Origin: Pseudarthrobacter sp. IC2-21
GTDB taxonomy: Bacteria > Actinomycetota > Actinomycetes > Actinomycetales > Micrococcaceae
Assembly: GCF_034048115.1 (NCBI RefSeq)
Contig: NZ_CP139145.1
Coordinates: 434,001 to 498,000 of the forward strand
Length of the DNA stretch: 64,000 nucleotides
Direction of reading: 5' to 3'
How positions within the stretch are numbered: the first letter of the stretch is position 1; every line of letters starts with the position of its first letter. Made by a program: the position numbers and the translations under genes. Below the pieces are notes generated by a model. That model was not told the DNA's origin, did no database searches, and was given only the letters and a program-made list of their open reading frames with translations. Shown piece by piece: positions 49,472-59,253 of this stretch.

Positions 49472-50364
49472 GCGCCGCGACAGCCACCACAGACCTCCGG
49501 GCGCAGCAGGACAGAGGAAGGAAGGCTGCCCAGAACAAGGAAAAGTGGGCGCAGGGCCGGACGTATATCAGCGCCGTCGTCATCCTGATCTGGTGCCTGG
49601 CGCCGGCTTACTGGATGGTGGTGACGGCGTTCCGCGAAGTCGGCTTCACTTACGACACCTCAATCCTGCCCACCCACGTCACGCTGGATAACTTCAATAC
49701 CGCGTTCGACACGTCCTTCGGCAACCACTTTGGGCAGGCGCTGCTGAACAGCGTGTTCATCGGCGGCGTGGTCACGGTGGTCTCCCTGCTGATCGGCGTG
49801 TTCGCCGCCTACGCATTGGCCCGACTGAACTTCAGGTTCAAGTTCCTGGTACTGGGCTTCATCCTGGGCGCTTCCATGTTCCCGGGCGTTGCCCTCATCA
49901 CCCCGTTGTTCCAGCTCTTCACCAATATCGGCTGGATGGGCACCTACCAGGCGCTGATCATCCCGAACATTTCCTTCGTGCTTCCCCTGACCGTCTACAC
50001 CATGACCTCCTTCTTCCGCGAAATGCCGTGGGAACTTGAGGAGTCAGCACGCGTGGACGGCTGCACGCAGGGCCAGGCATTCCGGAAGGTCATCCTGCCC
50101 CTGGCCGCTCCGGCCATTTTCACCACGGCAATCCTGGCGTTCATTTCCTCGTGGAATGAATTCCTGATCGCCAGCCAGTTGTCCAGTGACGCCACCCAGC
50201 CGGTAACTGTTGCCATCGCAAGCTTTGCGGGCGCGCAGCCGAACCAGATCCCTTACACGGCCATCATGGCCGCGGGAACGATCGTTACTATTCCGCTGGT
50301 GATCCTGGTGCTGGTCTTCCAGCGCAAGATCGTTGCCGGACTTACTGCGGGCGCCGTCAAGTGA
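49468..50364 (+). CDS. ABC sugar transporter permease 2
   Basis: 298 residues, six helices, MalG/CUT1 type. EESARVDGCTQGQAFRKVILPLAAPAI is the coupling loop to the ATPase. ATG overlaps the upstream stop (ATGA) and the stop overlaps the following GTG (GTGA), so it is translated in a chain. With permease 1 it forms the channel for alpha-glucosides. Confidence 0.93.
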   Translation: MSAATATTDLRAQQDRGRKAAQNKEKWAQGRTYISAVVILIWCLAPAYWMVVTAFREVGFTYDTSILPTHVTLDNFNTAFDTSFGNHFGQALLNSVFIGGVVTVVSLLIGVFAAYALARLNFRFKFLVLGFILGASMFPGVALITPLFQLFTNIGWMGTYQALIIPNISFVLPLTVYTMTSFFREMPWELEESARVDGCTQGQAFRKVILPLAAPAIFTTAILAFISSWNEFLIASQLSSDATQPVTVAIASFAGAQPNQIPYTAIMAAGTIVTIPLVILVLVFQRKIVAGLTAGAVK

Positions 50365-50630
50365 AAGGTGCTGCTGCGGACGGCGAGCGGAACCAGGGGC
50401 TGGTCCGCAGCGAGCACCGGCGGGCCCGTTCCGGGGAGGACTTCGACATCATTATCGGATTCCTCGGCTTCTGGGCCCTCGTCCTGCTGGCGGTTACCGT
50501 CTGGATGGAGGTCACCGCCCAGCCGGCACTCGGCTGGGCGCTGGGTCTGCTGGCTTTGCTGGCGGCTATCTACGGAATGGTCCGGCTTCGCCGCCGGCTG
50601 CCGGCAAGAACCGCCACGCGTAAGAACTAG
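50361..50630 (+). CDS. Small membrane protein coupled to the sugar permease
   Basis: 89 residues from GTG 50361, overlapping the permease stop (GTGA). A charged N-terminus (KGAAADGERNQGLVRSEHRRARSGEDFD) is followed by two hydrophobic helices (IIIGFLGFWALVLLAVTVWM and ALGWALGLLALLAAIYGMV) and a basic tail. No family recognised. The tight coupling suggests it assists or regulates the transporter, but this is inference. Confidence 0.75.
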   Translation: MKGAAADGERNQGLVRSEHRRARSGEDFDIIIGFLGFWALVLLAVTVWMEVTAQPALGWALGLLALLAAIYGMVRLRRRLPARTATRKN

Positions 50631-50730
50631 GGGCTGACCCGGGAGCCAACGGCCGGGCAGAATAGACTGGCTTGCTGCGGCCGGGGCAGCGGGCAGCAAG
50701 GATCTGTCAAAGCTGCAAAGGGGGTAGTCT

Positions 50731-51783
50731 GTGGCACGCATTACGGAAAGGTCGCAACGTGGCGGCCACAGCGGCGTCAGTATTGAGGACGTGGCCGCGG
50801 CGGCTGGAGTGTCCACTGCCACCGTGTCGAGGGCAGTGCGCGGGCTGCCCCGGGTTTCGCCCGCCACCCGGGAGAAGATCCTGGAGGTGGCGGGGGCCCT
50901 GGGCTATGTGGCGTCTTCGTCCGCTTCGGGCCTGGCCACCGGCCGGACCAGGACGATCGGTGTGCTGGCCCCTTTTGTGAGCCGGTGGTTCTTTTCCAAG
51001 GCCATCGAGGGAGCCGACCGCGAGCTTCATGCCAGGCAGTACAACCTGTCGCTCTTTAACCTCGGCGGGCACGGCAGTCACAGGGAGCGCCTCTTCAGCA
51101 AGACCATGGTCTACAAGCAGATCGACGCCCTGCTGGTCCTGTGTATGGCGCTCACCCCCGATGAGTTGGACCACCTGCAGAAGATCGATATCCCGCTGAT
51201 TGTGGTCGGCGGGCACGTGGAGGAGTGCGCGTATATCGGGATCGACGATTATGCGGCCTCCTCCACGGCCGTGCGGCACCTGATCGACCTCGGGCACCGC
51301 GATATTGCCCTGCTGCACGGTGACGACGAGACCGATCTCAACTTCGACGTTCCCCGCGTGCGGATCCTCGCCTTCAAGGAAGTGATGGCCGAGGCGGGGC
51401 TGCCCATCCGCCCTGAGTGGGACGAATGGGGTGACTTCACGGTCCGCAGCGGCCAGGAGGCTTTCAGGCGCCTGTGGGAGCGGCCCGGCGCCAAACCCAC
51501 CGCCATCTTCTGCGCCTCCGACGAAATGGCCATGGGCGTTATCTTTGAAGCCGCCCGGGCCGGGGTCTGCGTGCCGCAGGACCTGTCCGTGGTAGGCATT
51601 GACGATCACGATTTCGCTGACGCCATGGGCCTCACCACGGTGCGGCAACGGCCGGATGAACAGGCCGAACTGGCCACCAAGATGCTCCTCGACGAACTGA
51701 ACGGTGTGGCAGGAGCCGTTCGTTCCGCCGTCGCTCCCCACCAGCTCATCGTCAGGCGTACGACGGCGGCGCCTCCGTCCTAG
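50731..51783 (+). CDS. LacI-family transcriptional regulator
   Basis: 350 residues from GTG 50731 (AAAGGGGG 6-7 bases upstream). The HTH SIEDVAAAAGVSTATVSRAVRGLPRVSPATREKILEVAGALGYVAS is canonical, with hinge ASSSASGLATGRT, followed by a periplasmic-binding-like effector domain (TIGVLAPFVSRWFFSKAIEGADREL, FCASDEMAMGVIFEAARAG, VVGIDDHDFADAMGLTTVRQ). It likely represses the adjacent alpha-glucoside operon by binding TGTAAACGCTTGCA at 47042 and releases it with sugar. Confidence 0.93.
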   Translation: MARITERSQRGGHSGVSIEDVAAAAGVSTATVSRAVRGLPRVSPATREKILEVAGALGYVASSSASGLATGRTRTIGVLAPFVSRWFFSKAIEGADRELHARQYNLSLFNLGGHGSHRERLFSKTMVYKQIDALLVLCMALTPDELDHLQKIDIPLIVVGGHVEECAYIGIDDYAASSTAVRHLIDLGHRDIALLHGDDETDLNFDVPRVRILAFKEVMAEAGLPIRPEWDEWGDFTVRSGQEAFRRLWERPGAKPTAIFCASDEMAMGVIFEAARAGVCVPQDLSVVGIDDHDFADAMGLTTVRQRPDEQAELATKMLLDELNGVAGAVRSAVAPHQLIVRRTTAAPPS

Positions 51784-51819
51784 GGCGGCGCACCCGCCAG
51801 GGGGCGGGGGGAGTTCCGG

Positions 51820-52767
51820 TCAGGAGGCGCGCGCCAGCTGCCGGATGGGGATCCACCGCGACGCGAGCCGGCGGTAGGCCGCCGCGGCGCCCGTCATGTC
51901 CCCCTCGGCAAGGCACTCGATGCCCAGCCGGATGTCCATCGGCGACTCATCCGGATACACCTTGTCCGCGACGGCGCCGTAGTCCAGCTCCACCATGGAG
52001 TTCACGTGGAACAGCTCGAGCCACTCGGTCAGCTGGGCGAGATCATCCAGCATGTCCAGGTCCGGGGCAGCCAGCGCCAGGTTTGCCACCGCGTACCGTG
52101 CCCGCTCCATGGCCTCCGTGATGGGTGCCCACACCCTGACCGTGAGGATGCGCCCGCCTGATTCCACCACATCTTTATGGTCGCCCTCGGCAAACAATGA
52201 GAACCAGCTGAACGGTATGCCCCAGGTGGAAGCGCGGGTGTGCACACGGATACTGCCGTCGCGGGCCTTGACCTGGTCGATCCGTTCCTGGTGCTTGTCC
52301 CGCTGTTCCTCGGGTATCAGCATCTCGGCCAGCGGGCCGTGGATTCCCTCCATCAGGGCGTTCGCGGCGAGGCCCGCGCGCAGGACCAGTTGACTCGGGC
52401 AGTACAGCAAAACACGCTCGGCACCGCCCTTACGGGACTCATCACCCGCGGCGGCAGCGCCGGCGTCGGAAGTTCCCGCCTCCGGAGCCTCAGCGCGCGC
52501 AGCGGCGTGACGCCCCGCTCCGGGCGCGCTGGTCACCCTGACCAGGTCCGTTCGCCCGGTCGGGAACGGGTCCCCGCCGGCACGGGTGATCCGGCCCAGC
52601 GAAGCCAGGAGCTCGGCGTTTTCGACGGCGGCCCGGGAGGCAGCGCGTGCGCCGGCGGCCCGGATGGCTTCGCGCTGGCCTGCGGGGAAGGCTTCCAGGG
52701 GTTCGTAGACCCGGAGCGTGGAGGAAAACGGCAGGCCGGCCTGGCCCCGGTACAGGTTTCCCGTCAC
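51820..52767 (-). CDS. Hypothetical conserved protein, 315 aa
   Basis: No named family recognised. Residues 1-90 include STLRVYEPLEAFPAGQREAIRAAG; a Gly/Ala/Glu-rich linker (about 85-115) separates it from a C-terminal domain with RVLLYCPSQLVLRAGLAANALMEGIHGPLAEMLIPEEQRDKHQERIDQVKARDGSIRVHTRASTW and WFSLFAEGDHKDV. No signal peptide, no membrane segment. It lies between the LacI gene (convergent) and exonuclease III (same strand, upstream). Function unknown. Confidence 0.8.
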   Translation of the reverse strand: MTGNLYRGQAGLPFSSTLRVYEPLEAFPAGQREAIRAAGARAASRAAVENAELLASLGRITRAGGDPFPTGRTDLVRVTSAPGAGRHAAARAEAPEAGTSDAGAAAAGDESRKGGAERVLLYCPSQLVLRAGLAANALMEGIHGPLAEMLIPEEQRDKHQERIDQVKARDGSIRVHTRASTWGIPFSWFSLFAEGDHKDVVESGGRILTVRVWAPITEAMERARYAVANLALAAPDLDMLDDLAQLTEWLELFHVNSMVELDYGAVADKVYPDESPMDIRLGIECLAEGDMTGAAAAYRRLASRWIPIRQLARAS

Positions 52768-52801
52768 GGCGTTTCCCCTTCCCGGCTCCCGGCAGCGGCC
52801 A

Positions 52802-53608
52802 TCAGTCAGTCAGTTCCACAATGACGGGGGCATGGTCCGAGGCGCCCTTGCCCTTGCGTTCCTCGCGGTCGATGGACGCGCCCGTGACCCGGGCGGCCAG
52901 GGCGGGGGAGCCTAGCACGAAGTCGATGCGCATGCCTTCCTTCTTCGGGAACCGCAGCTGGGTGTAGTCCCAGTAGGTGTAGACGCCGGGCCCCGGGGTG
53001 TACTCGCGGGCGAGGTCCTTGAAGCCGGCCTCCTCGAACGCGTGGAACGCAGCACGTTCGGGCGGGCTGACGTGGGTCAGCCTGTTGTTCACGAAAAGGT
53101 CAATGTCCCAGACGTCTTCATCGAACGGCGCAATGTTCCAGTCACCCATCAGCGCAACCTGGGCGGCGGGGTCGGCGGTGACCAGGCTCTGGGCATGGGT
53201 CTTCAGGGACTCAAGCCACTTGATCTTGTAGGGCATGTGTTCATCGTCCAGCGACCGGCCGTTGGGAACATAGAGGCTCCAGACCCGGATGCCGGCACAG
53301 GTGGCGGCCATGGCGCGGGCCTCCTGCACGGGATCCTTGCCTTCCTTGCCGAACGCGGGCTGGTCCAGGAACGTGCGCTCCACGTCTTCCAGGCCCACGC
53401 GGGACGCGATGGCCACACCGTTCCACTGGTTGACGCCGAAGTGGGCCACCTCGTAACCCATGCGTTCGAACAGCTCCCAGGGGAAGTTCTCGTCCTTGCA
53501 CTTGGTTTCCTGGATGGCCAGGACATCGCAGTCACTGCGCTGCAGCCAGGCCTCCACACGGTCGGCGCGGGCACGGAGGGAGTTCACATTCCAGGTAGCA
53601 ATCTTCAC
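52802..53608 (-). CDS. xth: Exodeoxyribonuclease III / AP endonuclease
   Basis: 268 residues, normal for ExoIII. Catalytic motifs: MKIATWNVNSLRAR at the start, LAIQETKCKDE (metal-binding Glu), VALMGDWNIAPFDEDVWD (Asp/Asn), and SDHAPVIVEL (Asp/His) near the C-terminus. It removes abasic sites and 3' blocks in base-excision repair. The first residues are the usual N-terminus, so the start is firm. Preceded by the 315-aa gene on the same strand. Confidence 0.95.
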   Translation of the reverse strand: MKIATWNVNSLRARADRVEAWLQRSDCDVLAIQETKCKDENFPWELFERMGYEVAHFGVNQWNGVAIASRVGLEDVERTFLDQPAFGKEGKDPVQEARAMAATCAGIRVWSLYVPNGRSLDDEHMPYKIKWLESLKTHAQSLVTADPAAQVALMGDWNIAPFDEDVWDIDLFVNNRLTHVSPPERAAFHAFEEAGFKDLAREYTPGPGVYTYWDYTQLRFPKKEGMRIDFVLGSPALAARVTGASIDREERKGKGASDHAPVIVELTD

Positions 53609-53701
53609 AGTCCCTAACTTACCTTGGCCGTGCAGGGGCGGGTAAAGTCCTGCCCCGGCATCCCGCCCCGCACCGGTTCGCGGGCCTCACAGCCCGGCGT
53701 G

Positions 53702-55486
53702 TCAGCCCTTCAGCCCCGGGAAATCCGCGTCAGAGTACTCGACTCCATAGCCGGCAGCCGCGGTTGCGGTGCCCCCGGCCTTGCCCGCCGGCTCCCCGCC
53801 GCCGGTGCCCGTGCCGTGCCTGGCTTCCTCGCGATGCCGCAGCTCCACGCGGCGGATCTTGCCGGAGATGGTTTTGGGCAGCTCCGCGAATTCGAGCCGC
53901 CGGATGCGCTTGAACGGTGCCAGGTGCTCCCGGCAGTACCGCAGGATGTCCTCCGCCAGTTCCGGTCCCGGCTCCAGCCCGGCCACCAGAACCACGTAGG
54001 CCTTGGGCAGGGAAAGCTTCAGGGCATCAGGCGATGGCACCACCGCCGCTTCGGCTACCGCCGGGTGTTCGAGGAGAACGCTCTCCAGTTCGAACGGCGA
54101 GAGCCGGTAGTCCGAGGACTTGAAGACGTCATCGTCCCGGCCCACGTAGGTGATGGTTCCCCGTTTGTCCCTGCTGGCCATGTCGCCCGTGTGGTAATAG
54201 CCGCCGCGGAACGCATCCGCGGTCTTCGCGGCGTCGCCGTAGTAGGACTTCATCAGGCCGACGGGCCGCTGATCAAGCCGAAGGCACAGCTCGCCGTCGT
54301 CCCCTTCCTCCCCGGTGTTGGGGTCCACCAGCACCACGTCGTAGCCCGGCAGGGGCAGCCCCATGGCGCCGATGGTTACCGGCTGGCCCGGCGTGTTGGC
54401 CACCTGGACCGTGCTTTCGGTCTGCCCGAAGCCGTCGCGGATGGTCTGGCCCCAGGCGCGCTGCACCTGGTCGATCACCTCGGCGTTCAGCGGCTCACCG
54501 GCCGACACCACCTTCAAAGGGGGAGTCTTCAGCAGCTTCAGGTCCGCCTGGATCAGCATGCGCCATACCGTGGGCGGGGCACAGAAGCTGGTGACGCCTT
54601 CACGGTCCATCTGCTCCATCAGGGCGCGGGCATCGAACCGCTCGTAGTTGTAGACGAAAACACATGCCTCCGCGATCCACGGGGCGAAGAAGTTGGACCA
54701 TGCGTGTTTGCCCCATCCCGGGGAGGCGACATTCAGGTGGACGTCCCCCGGTTCCAGGCCGATCCAGTACATCGTGGACAGATGCCCCACGGGATAGGAC
54801 GTGTGTGTGTGCTCCACCAGTTTGGCCTTGGACGTGGTCCCGGATGTGAAGTAGAGCAGGAGCGTCTCATCCGCCCTGGTGGGGGCGCCGGGTTCGAAGG
54901 TGGCGGGCGCCGTCGTCGAGTCCGCGTAGTGGAGCGCCGGTGCGGATTCCGGTGCCGGCGTCTGTTCGGATGCGCCGGGGCCGCCGATCTCAATCAGGCG
55001 GTAGTTGCCGGGAACGCCGGCGAACTTGCCAATGTTGGCATGCCCGACGGCGGCCCACCGCGCCTCGCCGCGCTCCACCCGTTCGGCCAGGTCGGCGGGG
55101 CCCATCAGCGTGGTGGTGGGGATCAGGACAATGCCGAGCTTGATCCCGGCAAGCATCAATTCCCACAGCTCCACCTGGTTGCCCAGCATCACAATCATCC
55201 GGTCGCCCCGGCGCACGCCCTGGCTCCGCAACCAGTTGGCCACCTGGTTTGACCGGGCCGCCAGGTCGGCAAAACTCCGGCGCGTCGCCGAGCCGTCCTG
55301 CTCCACGATCACCAGGGCGGGATTGTTGGCCTTCGCCGGATCAGCAGCGATCTGATCGAACCAGTCGAGGGCGAAATTGAACTCCGCGAACTGTGGCCAG
55401 CGGAACTCCCGCCTGGCGCGGTGGTAATCGGAACGGAGGGCCAGCAGGTGGTCCCGTGCTTCCCGGAAATCATCGGTCACTGACAA
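53702..55486 (-). CDS. AMP-dependent acyl-CoA synthetase (medium-chain/MACS-like)
   Basis: 594 residues from TTG 55486 (GAAAGG 7 bases upstream); GTG 55480 and ATG 55516 are alternatives. Adenylation signatures: LLYFTSGTTSKAKLVEHTH (phosphate-binding loop), GFGQTE, GYYHTGDMASRDKRGTITYVGRDDDVFKSSDYR, and the catalytic Lys in LPKTISGKIRRVEL. The start (FNFALDWFDQIA) resembles MACS-type enzymes, which activate medium-chain or aromatic acids. A Gly/Ala-rich tail of 40 residues is added. It is divergent from an acyl-CoA dehydrogenase and probably supplies its substrate. Confidence 0.92.
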   Translation of the reverse strand: MSVTDDFREARDHLLALRSDYHRARREFRWPQFAEFNFALDWFDQIAADPAKANNPALVIVEQDGSATRRSFADLAARSNQVANWLRSQGVRRGDRMIVMLGNQVELWELMLAGIKLGIVLIPTTTLMGPADLAERVERGEARWAAVGHANIGKFAGVPGNYRLIEIGGPGASEQTPAPESAPALHYADSTTAPATFEPGAPTRADETLLLYFTSGTTSKAKLVEHTHTSYPVGHLSTMYWIGLEPGDVHLNVASPGWGKHAWSNFFAPWIAEACVFVYNYERFDARALMEQMDREGVTSFCAPPTVWRMLIQADLKLLKTPPLKVVSAGEPLNAEVIDQVQRAWGQTIRDGFGQTESTVQVANTPGQPVTIGAMGLPLPGYDVVLVDPNTGEEGDDGELCLRLDQRPVGLMKSYYGDAAKTADAFRGGYYHTGDMASRDKRGTITYVGRDDDVFKSSDYRLSPFELESVLLEHPAVAEAAVVPSPDALKLSLPKAYVVLVAGLEPGPELAEDILRYCREHLAPFKRIRRLEFAELPKTISGKIRRVELRHREEARHGTGTGGGEPAGKAGGTATAAAGYGVEYSDADFPGLKG

Positions 55487-55540
55487 GGAGAGACCTTTCG
55501 CCCACGTGATTGCCATCACTAATATCCAACCCCTGCAATA

Positions 55541-55561
55541 TACTAGGACATCCAAGAGTTT
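55541..55561. promoter_or_regulatory. Candidate shared catabolic operator, acyl-CoA gene pair
   Basis: TACTAGGACATCCAAGAGTTT contains CTAGGA-CA-TCCAAG, arms complementary at 5 of 6 positions. It overlaps TATACT (55539-55544), a probable -10, and lies 24 bp before the acyl-CoA dehydrogenase start, so a bound repressor would block it and perhaps the divergent synthetase. A related site precedes mmsA (60994-61014). Confidence 0.45.
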
Positions 55562-55584
55562 GGAAGACCGAAGGGACGAGGACC

Positions 55585-56781
55585 GTGGAGTCACCAGGAC
55601 GTGGGCGCGATGTGACAGACCTTCCGCCGTTTGCCGATGCCGATCTGATGTACATCGCAGACCTGCTGCCGGCCGCCGAGCGGGAGCGGTACGCGGACAT
55701 GCGGGAGTTTCTCCAATCCGCCGTGCGGCCCGCGTCCATCGACTACTGGAACCGGGAGGAATTCCCCTTCGGCCTGGTGGCTGAACTGGGCAAGCGCGGG
55801 CTGGGACAACTGCAGACGGACGGCACCTCGAAGCTGTTCAAGGGCCTGATGTACGTGGAGGTTGCGCGGGCGGACGTTTCCCTCTCCGCTCTGGTGGGAA
55901 TCCACAACGAGCTGATCGTGGGCATGATCGACGCCCTGGGCTCCGAGGAGCAGAAGCAGCGCTGGCTGCCGGGGCTGGCAACGTTCACGCAGCTGGGCGC
56001 GTTTGCCCTGACGGAACCGGAGCACGGCTCAGACATCGCCGGCGGGCTTGAAACGTCCGCGCGGCTGGACGGCGGGGAGTGGGTGATCAGCGGCGCGAAA
56101 CGCTGGATCGGCTCCGGCACCATCGCGGACTTCGCCCTGGTCTGGGCCAGGGACCAGGCGGACGGGCAGATCAAGGGCTTCATTGTGGAGACCGACCGCC
56201 CCGGCTACCGGGCCACCAGGATTGCCAACAAGATCGGCTTGCGGATCATGCAGAACGCCGACATTGTGCTGGACAACGTCAGGATTCCCGCGTCCAACCT
56301 GCTGCCGGGCGCCACCGACTTCGCCAAAGCCAACGACCTCCTGCGGGATTCCCGGGCCTGGGTCGGGTGGCAGGCTGCCGGCATCCAGCTGGCCGCATTC
56401 GACATCGCCCGTGCGTATGCGCTGGAACGCCGGCAGTTTGGCAAGGAGCTGGCCCGCTTCCAGCTGGTCCAGCAGCAGTTGGCGGAGATCCTGGGCAACG
56501 CGTCCGCCTCGCTGGCGCTGATGGCCCAGCTCGCCCGGATCCAGGGGGACGGGAAACTGGAGATGGCCCAGGCCGCGATGGCGAAATCAACCTGCACCCG
56601 GCTGGCGCGCTCTTCCGTTGCCATGGGACGGTCGCTGCTGGGCGGCAACGGTATTAGTGCCGACTACGAAATGGGCAAGCTTTTTGGTGACGCCGAAATC
56701 CTTTATACCTATGAGGGCAGCTACGAAATCAATTCGCTGATCGTAGGGCGGGCCGTCACGGGTAAATCCGCCTTCGTTTAG
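55585..56781 (+). CDS. Acyl-CoA dehydrogenase (glutaryl-CoA dehydrogenase-like)
   Basis: 398 residues from GTG 55585 (ACGAGGA 2-6 bases upstream, short; GTG 55612 is possible). FAD/substrate signatures: LGAFALTEPEHGSDIAGGLETSARL and GSGTIADFALVWARDQA; the C-terminal YEGSYEINSLIVGRAVTGKSAFV matches the glutaryl-CoA dehydrogenase group, with the catalytic Glu in YEGS. It oxidises the acyl-CoA made by the divergent synthetase, or glutaryl-CoA from lysine or tryptophan. The two possibilities are not separable here. Confidence 0.9.
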   Translation: MESPGRGRDVTDLPPFADADLMYIADLLPAAERERYADMREFLQSAVRPASIDYWNREEFPFGLVAELGKRGLGQLQTDGTSKLFKGLMYVEVARADVSLSALVGIHNELIVGMIDALGSEEQKQRWLPGLATFTQLGAFALTEPEHGSDIAGGLETSARLDGGEWVISGAKRWIGSGTIADFALVWARDQADGQIKGFIVETDRPGYRATRIANKIGLRIMQNADIVLDNVRIPASNLLPGATDFAKANDLLRDSRAWVGWQAAGIQLAAFDIARAYALERRQFGKELARFQLVQQQLAEILGNASASLALMAQLARIQGDGKLEMAQAAMAKSTCTRLARSSVAMGRSLLGGNGISADYEMGKLFGDAEILYTYEGSYEINSLIVGRAVTGKSAFV

Positions 56782-56828
56782 TTCGGAAGGCGCAAAGCAT
56801 TGCTTCAGTAAACACTATTCGCTTAACA

Positions 56829-56871
56829 AAAAACTGCCCTGGCCATGCTTCGCAGCACGGCCAGGGCAGTT
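56829..56871 (-). terminator. Intrinsic terminator of the cold-shock gene
   Basis: AACTGCCCTGGCC (56832-56844) and GGCCAGGGCAGTT (56859-56871) form a 13-bp perfect stem with a 14-base loop; on the minus strand a T-run follows (56833-56828). It lies 10 bases after the cspA stop and may also end the convergent acyl-CoA dehydrogenase transcript weakly. Confidence 0.9.
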
Positions 56872-56881
56872 GATCAGAACC

Positions 56882-57085
56882 TTACAGCGGGCGAATGTTC
56901 TCTGCCTGCGGGCCCTTGGGACCTTGGGTCACATCGAATTCGACTTTCTGGTTCTCGTCCAGTGAGCGGTAGCCGCTGCTGGCGATTGCGGAGTAGTGCG
57001 CGAAAACATCGGCGGATCCGTCGTCCGGAGCGATGAAGCCAAAGCCCTTTTCAGCGTTGAACCATTTAACTGTGCCTGTTGCCAT
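56882..57085 (-). CDS. cspA: Cold-shock protein, CspA family
   Basis: 67 residues: [34 protein letters not shown] has both RNA-binding motifs KGFGFI and DVFAHYSAI; the rest is the five-strand barrel. It binds single-stranded RNA and melts structure in the cold. AAGGAA 6-8 bases before ATG. A promoter about 80 bases upstream gives a roughly 70-nt 5' leader, as usual for cold-shock genes. Strong hairpin terminator follows. Confidence 0.96.
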   Translation of the reverse strand: MATGTVKWFNAEKGFGFIAPDDGSADVFAHYSAIASSGYRSLDENQKVEFDVTQGPKGPQAENIRPL

Positions 57086-57162
57086 TGCTAACTTCCTTTG
57101 TAACCCTTTTCTGGTCCTGCTCGGACGGCAGGCAGACGCGGAAACTGTGGTCCGCACTCTCA

Positions 57163-57191
57163 AACCTAGGGGCTGTTCGGTGGCCGTGCAA
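57163..57191 (-). promoter_or_regulatory. Probable cspA promoter
   Basis: On the minus strand TTGCAC (57191-57186), a 17-bp spacer and TAGGTT (57168-57163) make a plausible promoter, giving a leader of about 70 nt before ATG 57085. The rest of the 57.1-57.3 kb spacer shows no gene. Confidence 0.5.
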
Positions 57192-57336
57192 TAGCTACGG
57201 TCATCATCCAGTCACTCATGTTATTAAATGGTGTCCGTGTTCCCGGGGCGGATAGGACCGTAACAGTGCAACGCGGAGTCACATCCGGCCCGATAATCCG
57301 ACCTGGAAGGGCATTATCTGACCCCGTGTTGCTTTG

Positions 57337-58533
57337 TTACACGGCTTCGAGGACGCTGACGTAGTTGGCGATGCCCACGCCGCCCATATTCTGGACTGCT
57401 GCGCGGCGGGCGCGGCCCAGCTGCATGTCACCGGCGGTGCCGGTGAGCTGCATGGCGGCGATGACGTGCTGGGACACGCCGGTGGCGCCCACGGGGTGGC
57501 CCTTGGCCTTGAGGCCGCCGGAGACGTTGACGGGCAGCGTGCCGTCCTTGAACACCCAGCCCTCGGTCACGGCGCGGGCGCCCTGGCCGGGTTCCGTCAG
57601 GCCCATTGCCTCGTACATCAGCAGCTCGGCGATGGTGAAGCAGTCGTGCACCTCGGCAAAGTCCAGGTCCTCAAGTCCGACGCCGGCCATCGCCAGGGCG
57701 CGCTGCCAGGACATGCGCGTGGCCGCGAAAGCCGTGGGATCCCGGAGTTCCGCCGGAAAAAAGTCATTCGCGTGACCGAATCCCGCCAGCCGAACCGGCG
57801 CAGTTGCCCCGCCGGTGGGCGAGGTGGAGAGCACGACGGCGGCGGCGCCGTCGGACACGGGGGAACAGTCGGTGCGGCGGAGCGGGTCCGCCACCATGGG
57901 GTTCTTGTCCGAAACGGTGCGGCAGAATTCCTCGCCGAGGTCCTTGCGGAGCTGGGCATAGGGGTTGTCCACTCCGTTGCGGTGGTTCTTGGCCGCGATG
58001 GTGCCCAGGACGTCGGAGAGGTTCCCTGCGCTGGCGCCATACCGCTTCCCGTAGTGTTTCGCGACCTCGGCGAACAGGCCGGTGAAGCCCGTGGTGGAAG
58101 CTTTCCCGGCCATGTCGTAGTCCGCGCCCAGCAGGGCGGCCCCCACCACGTCCGCACCGGCGTGGGTCATCTTCTCCGCACCGATGACCAGGACGGTTTT
58201 GGCCGTGCCGGCGAGCAGCGACTTGGTGCCCTGCTGGAACGCGGCCGAACCCGAGGCGCACGCATTTTCCACCCTGGTGGCTGCCACGTTGGCCAGGTCC
58301 GGTGAGACCTGCAGGGCCAGGGAGGACGGGAAAGCCAGCGGCATCATGCCGGAGTTGAACTGTCCCAGGTAGATCTCATCGATCTGGCCGGCTTCGATGC
58401 CGGCGTTCGTGATGGCGTCGGTGGCCACCTGGACAATCAGGGACTCCAGGGTTTCGTCGGTCAGTTTGCCGAAGCGGCTGTGGCCCCAGCCCGTGAGGAG
58501 GACATCCTTGCCGAACTGTTCCTTCAGGCTCAT
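57337..58533 (-). CDS. SCP2/SCPx-type thiolase (acetyl-CoA acetyltransferase family)
   Basis: 398 residues. Thiolase signatures of the SCPx branch: [15 protein letters not shown] (reactive Cys), [18 protein letters not shown] and the C-terminal [17 protein letters not shown]. It makes or cleaves acyl-CoA at the 3-keto position with CoA. ATG overlaps the scoB stop (ATGA). Together with scoAB it would activate a 3-keto acid and split the CoA ester to acetyl-CoA units. The exact chain length is not readable. Divergent IclR regulator nearby. Confidence 0.9.
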   Translation of the reverse strand: MSLKEQFGKDVLLTGWGHSRFGKLTDETLESLIVQVATDAITNAGIEAGQIDEIYLGQFNSGMMPLAFPSSLALQVSPDLANVAATRVENACASGSAAFQQGTKSLLAGTAKTVLVIGAEKMTHAGADVVGAALLGADYDMAGKASTTGFTGLFAEVAKHYGKRYGASAGNLSDVLGTIAAKNHRNGVDNPYAQLRKDLGEEFCRTVSDKNPMVADPLRRTDCSPVSDGAAAVVLSTSPTGGATAPVRLAGFGHANDFFPAELRDPTAFAATRMSWQRALAMAGVGLEDLDFAEVHDCFTIAELLMYEAMGLTEPGQGARAVTEGWVFKDGTLPVNVSGGLKAKGHPVGATGVSQHVIAAMQLTGTAGDMQLGRARRAAVQNMGGVGIANYVSVLEAV

Positions 58534-59225
58534 GCCGTGGCTCCTTCGAGGGCGGATTCGTCCAGGTCAGAGTCCAGCGCGACGACGAACGCGGCCTCGG
58601 TCTTCTCGCGGATTTCGTCCACGCTGACGCCCGGCGCGAGGCGGGTCAGTGTGAGCTGCCGCCCGCCGCCGTCGTCCGTCTTATCCAAATCAAAGACCGC
58701 GAGGTCGCTGATGATCCGGTCCACACAGCTCAGCCCGGTGAGCGGCAGGGTGCATTCTGCGACGATCTTGGCGGTGCCGTCCTTGGCGTTGTGCTCGGTC
58801 AGGACCACCACCCGCGGGGTTCCGGCCACGAGGTCCATGGCGCCGCCCATGCCCTTGACCATCTTGCCGGGGATGGTCCAGTTGGCGAGGTCGCCGTTGC
58901 CGGAGACCTGCATGGCGCCGAGGATGGCCACCTTGACGTGGCCGCCGCGGATCATGCCGAAGGAGGTGGCGGAGTCGAAGATGCTGCCGCCGTCGAGCAC
59001 GGTGACGGTCTGTTTGCCGGCGTTGATGAGGTCGGCGTCCTCCTCGCCTTCGTACGGGAAGGGGCCCATGCCGAGCAGGCCGTTTTCGCTCTGCAGGACC
59101 ACGCGGACACCCTCGGGCAGGTTGTTTGCCACCAGCGTGGGGATGCCGATGCCCAGGTTTACGTAGTCGCCGTCGTTCAGTTCCTCGGCCGCGATGGCGG
59201 CCATTTCATCCCTGGTCCAGGCCAT
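58530..59225 (-). CDS. scoB: 3-oxoacid CoA-transferase subunit B
   Basis: 231 residues from ATG 59225 (AAGGAG 6 bases upstream). Family I CoA-transferase beta: [51 protein letters not shown], with the catalytic Glu in the SENGLLG motif, and [23 protein letters not shown]. With subunit A it moves CoA from succinyl-CoA to acetoacetate or 3-oxoadipate. Overlaps the thiolase start. Confidence 0.92.
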   Translation of the reverse strand: MAWTRDEMAAIAAEELNDGDYVNLGIGIPTLVANNLPEGVRVVLQSENGLLGMGPFPYEGEEDADLINAGKQTVTVLDGGSIFDSATSFGMIRGGHVKVAILGAMQVSGNGDLANWTIPGKMVKGMGGAMDLVAGTPRVVVLTEHNAKDGTAKIVAECTLPLTGLSCVDRIISDLAVFDLDKTDDGGGRQLTLTRLAPGVSVDEIREKTEAAFVVALDSDLDESALEGATA

Positions 59226-59253
59226 GGGGTTCTCCTTAGGTAGATTCAGGCGG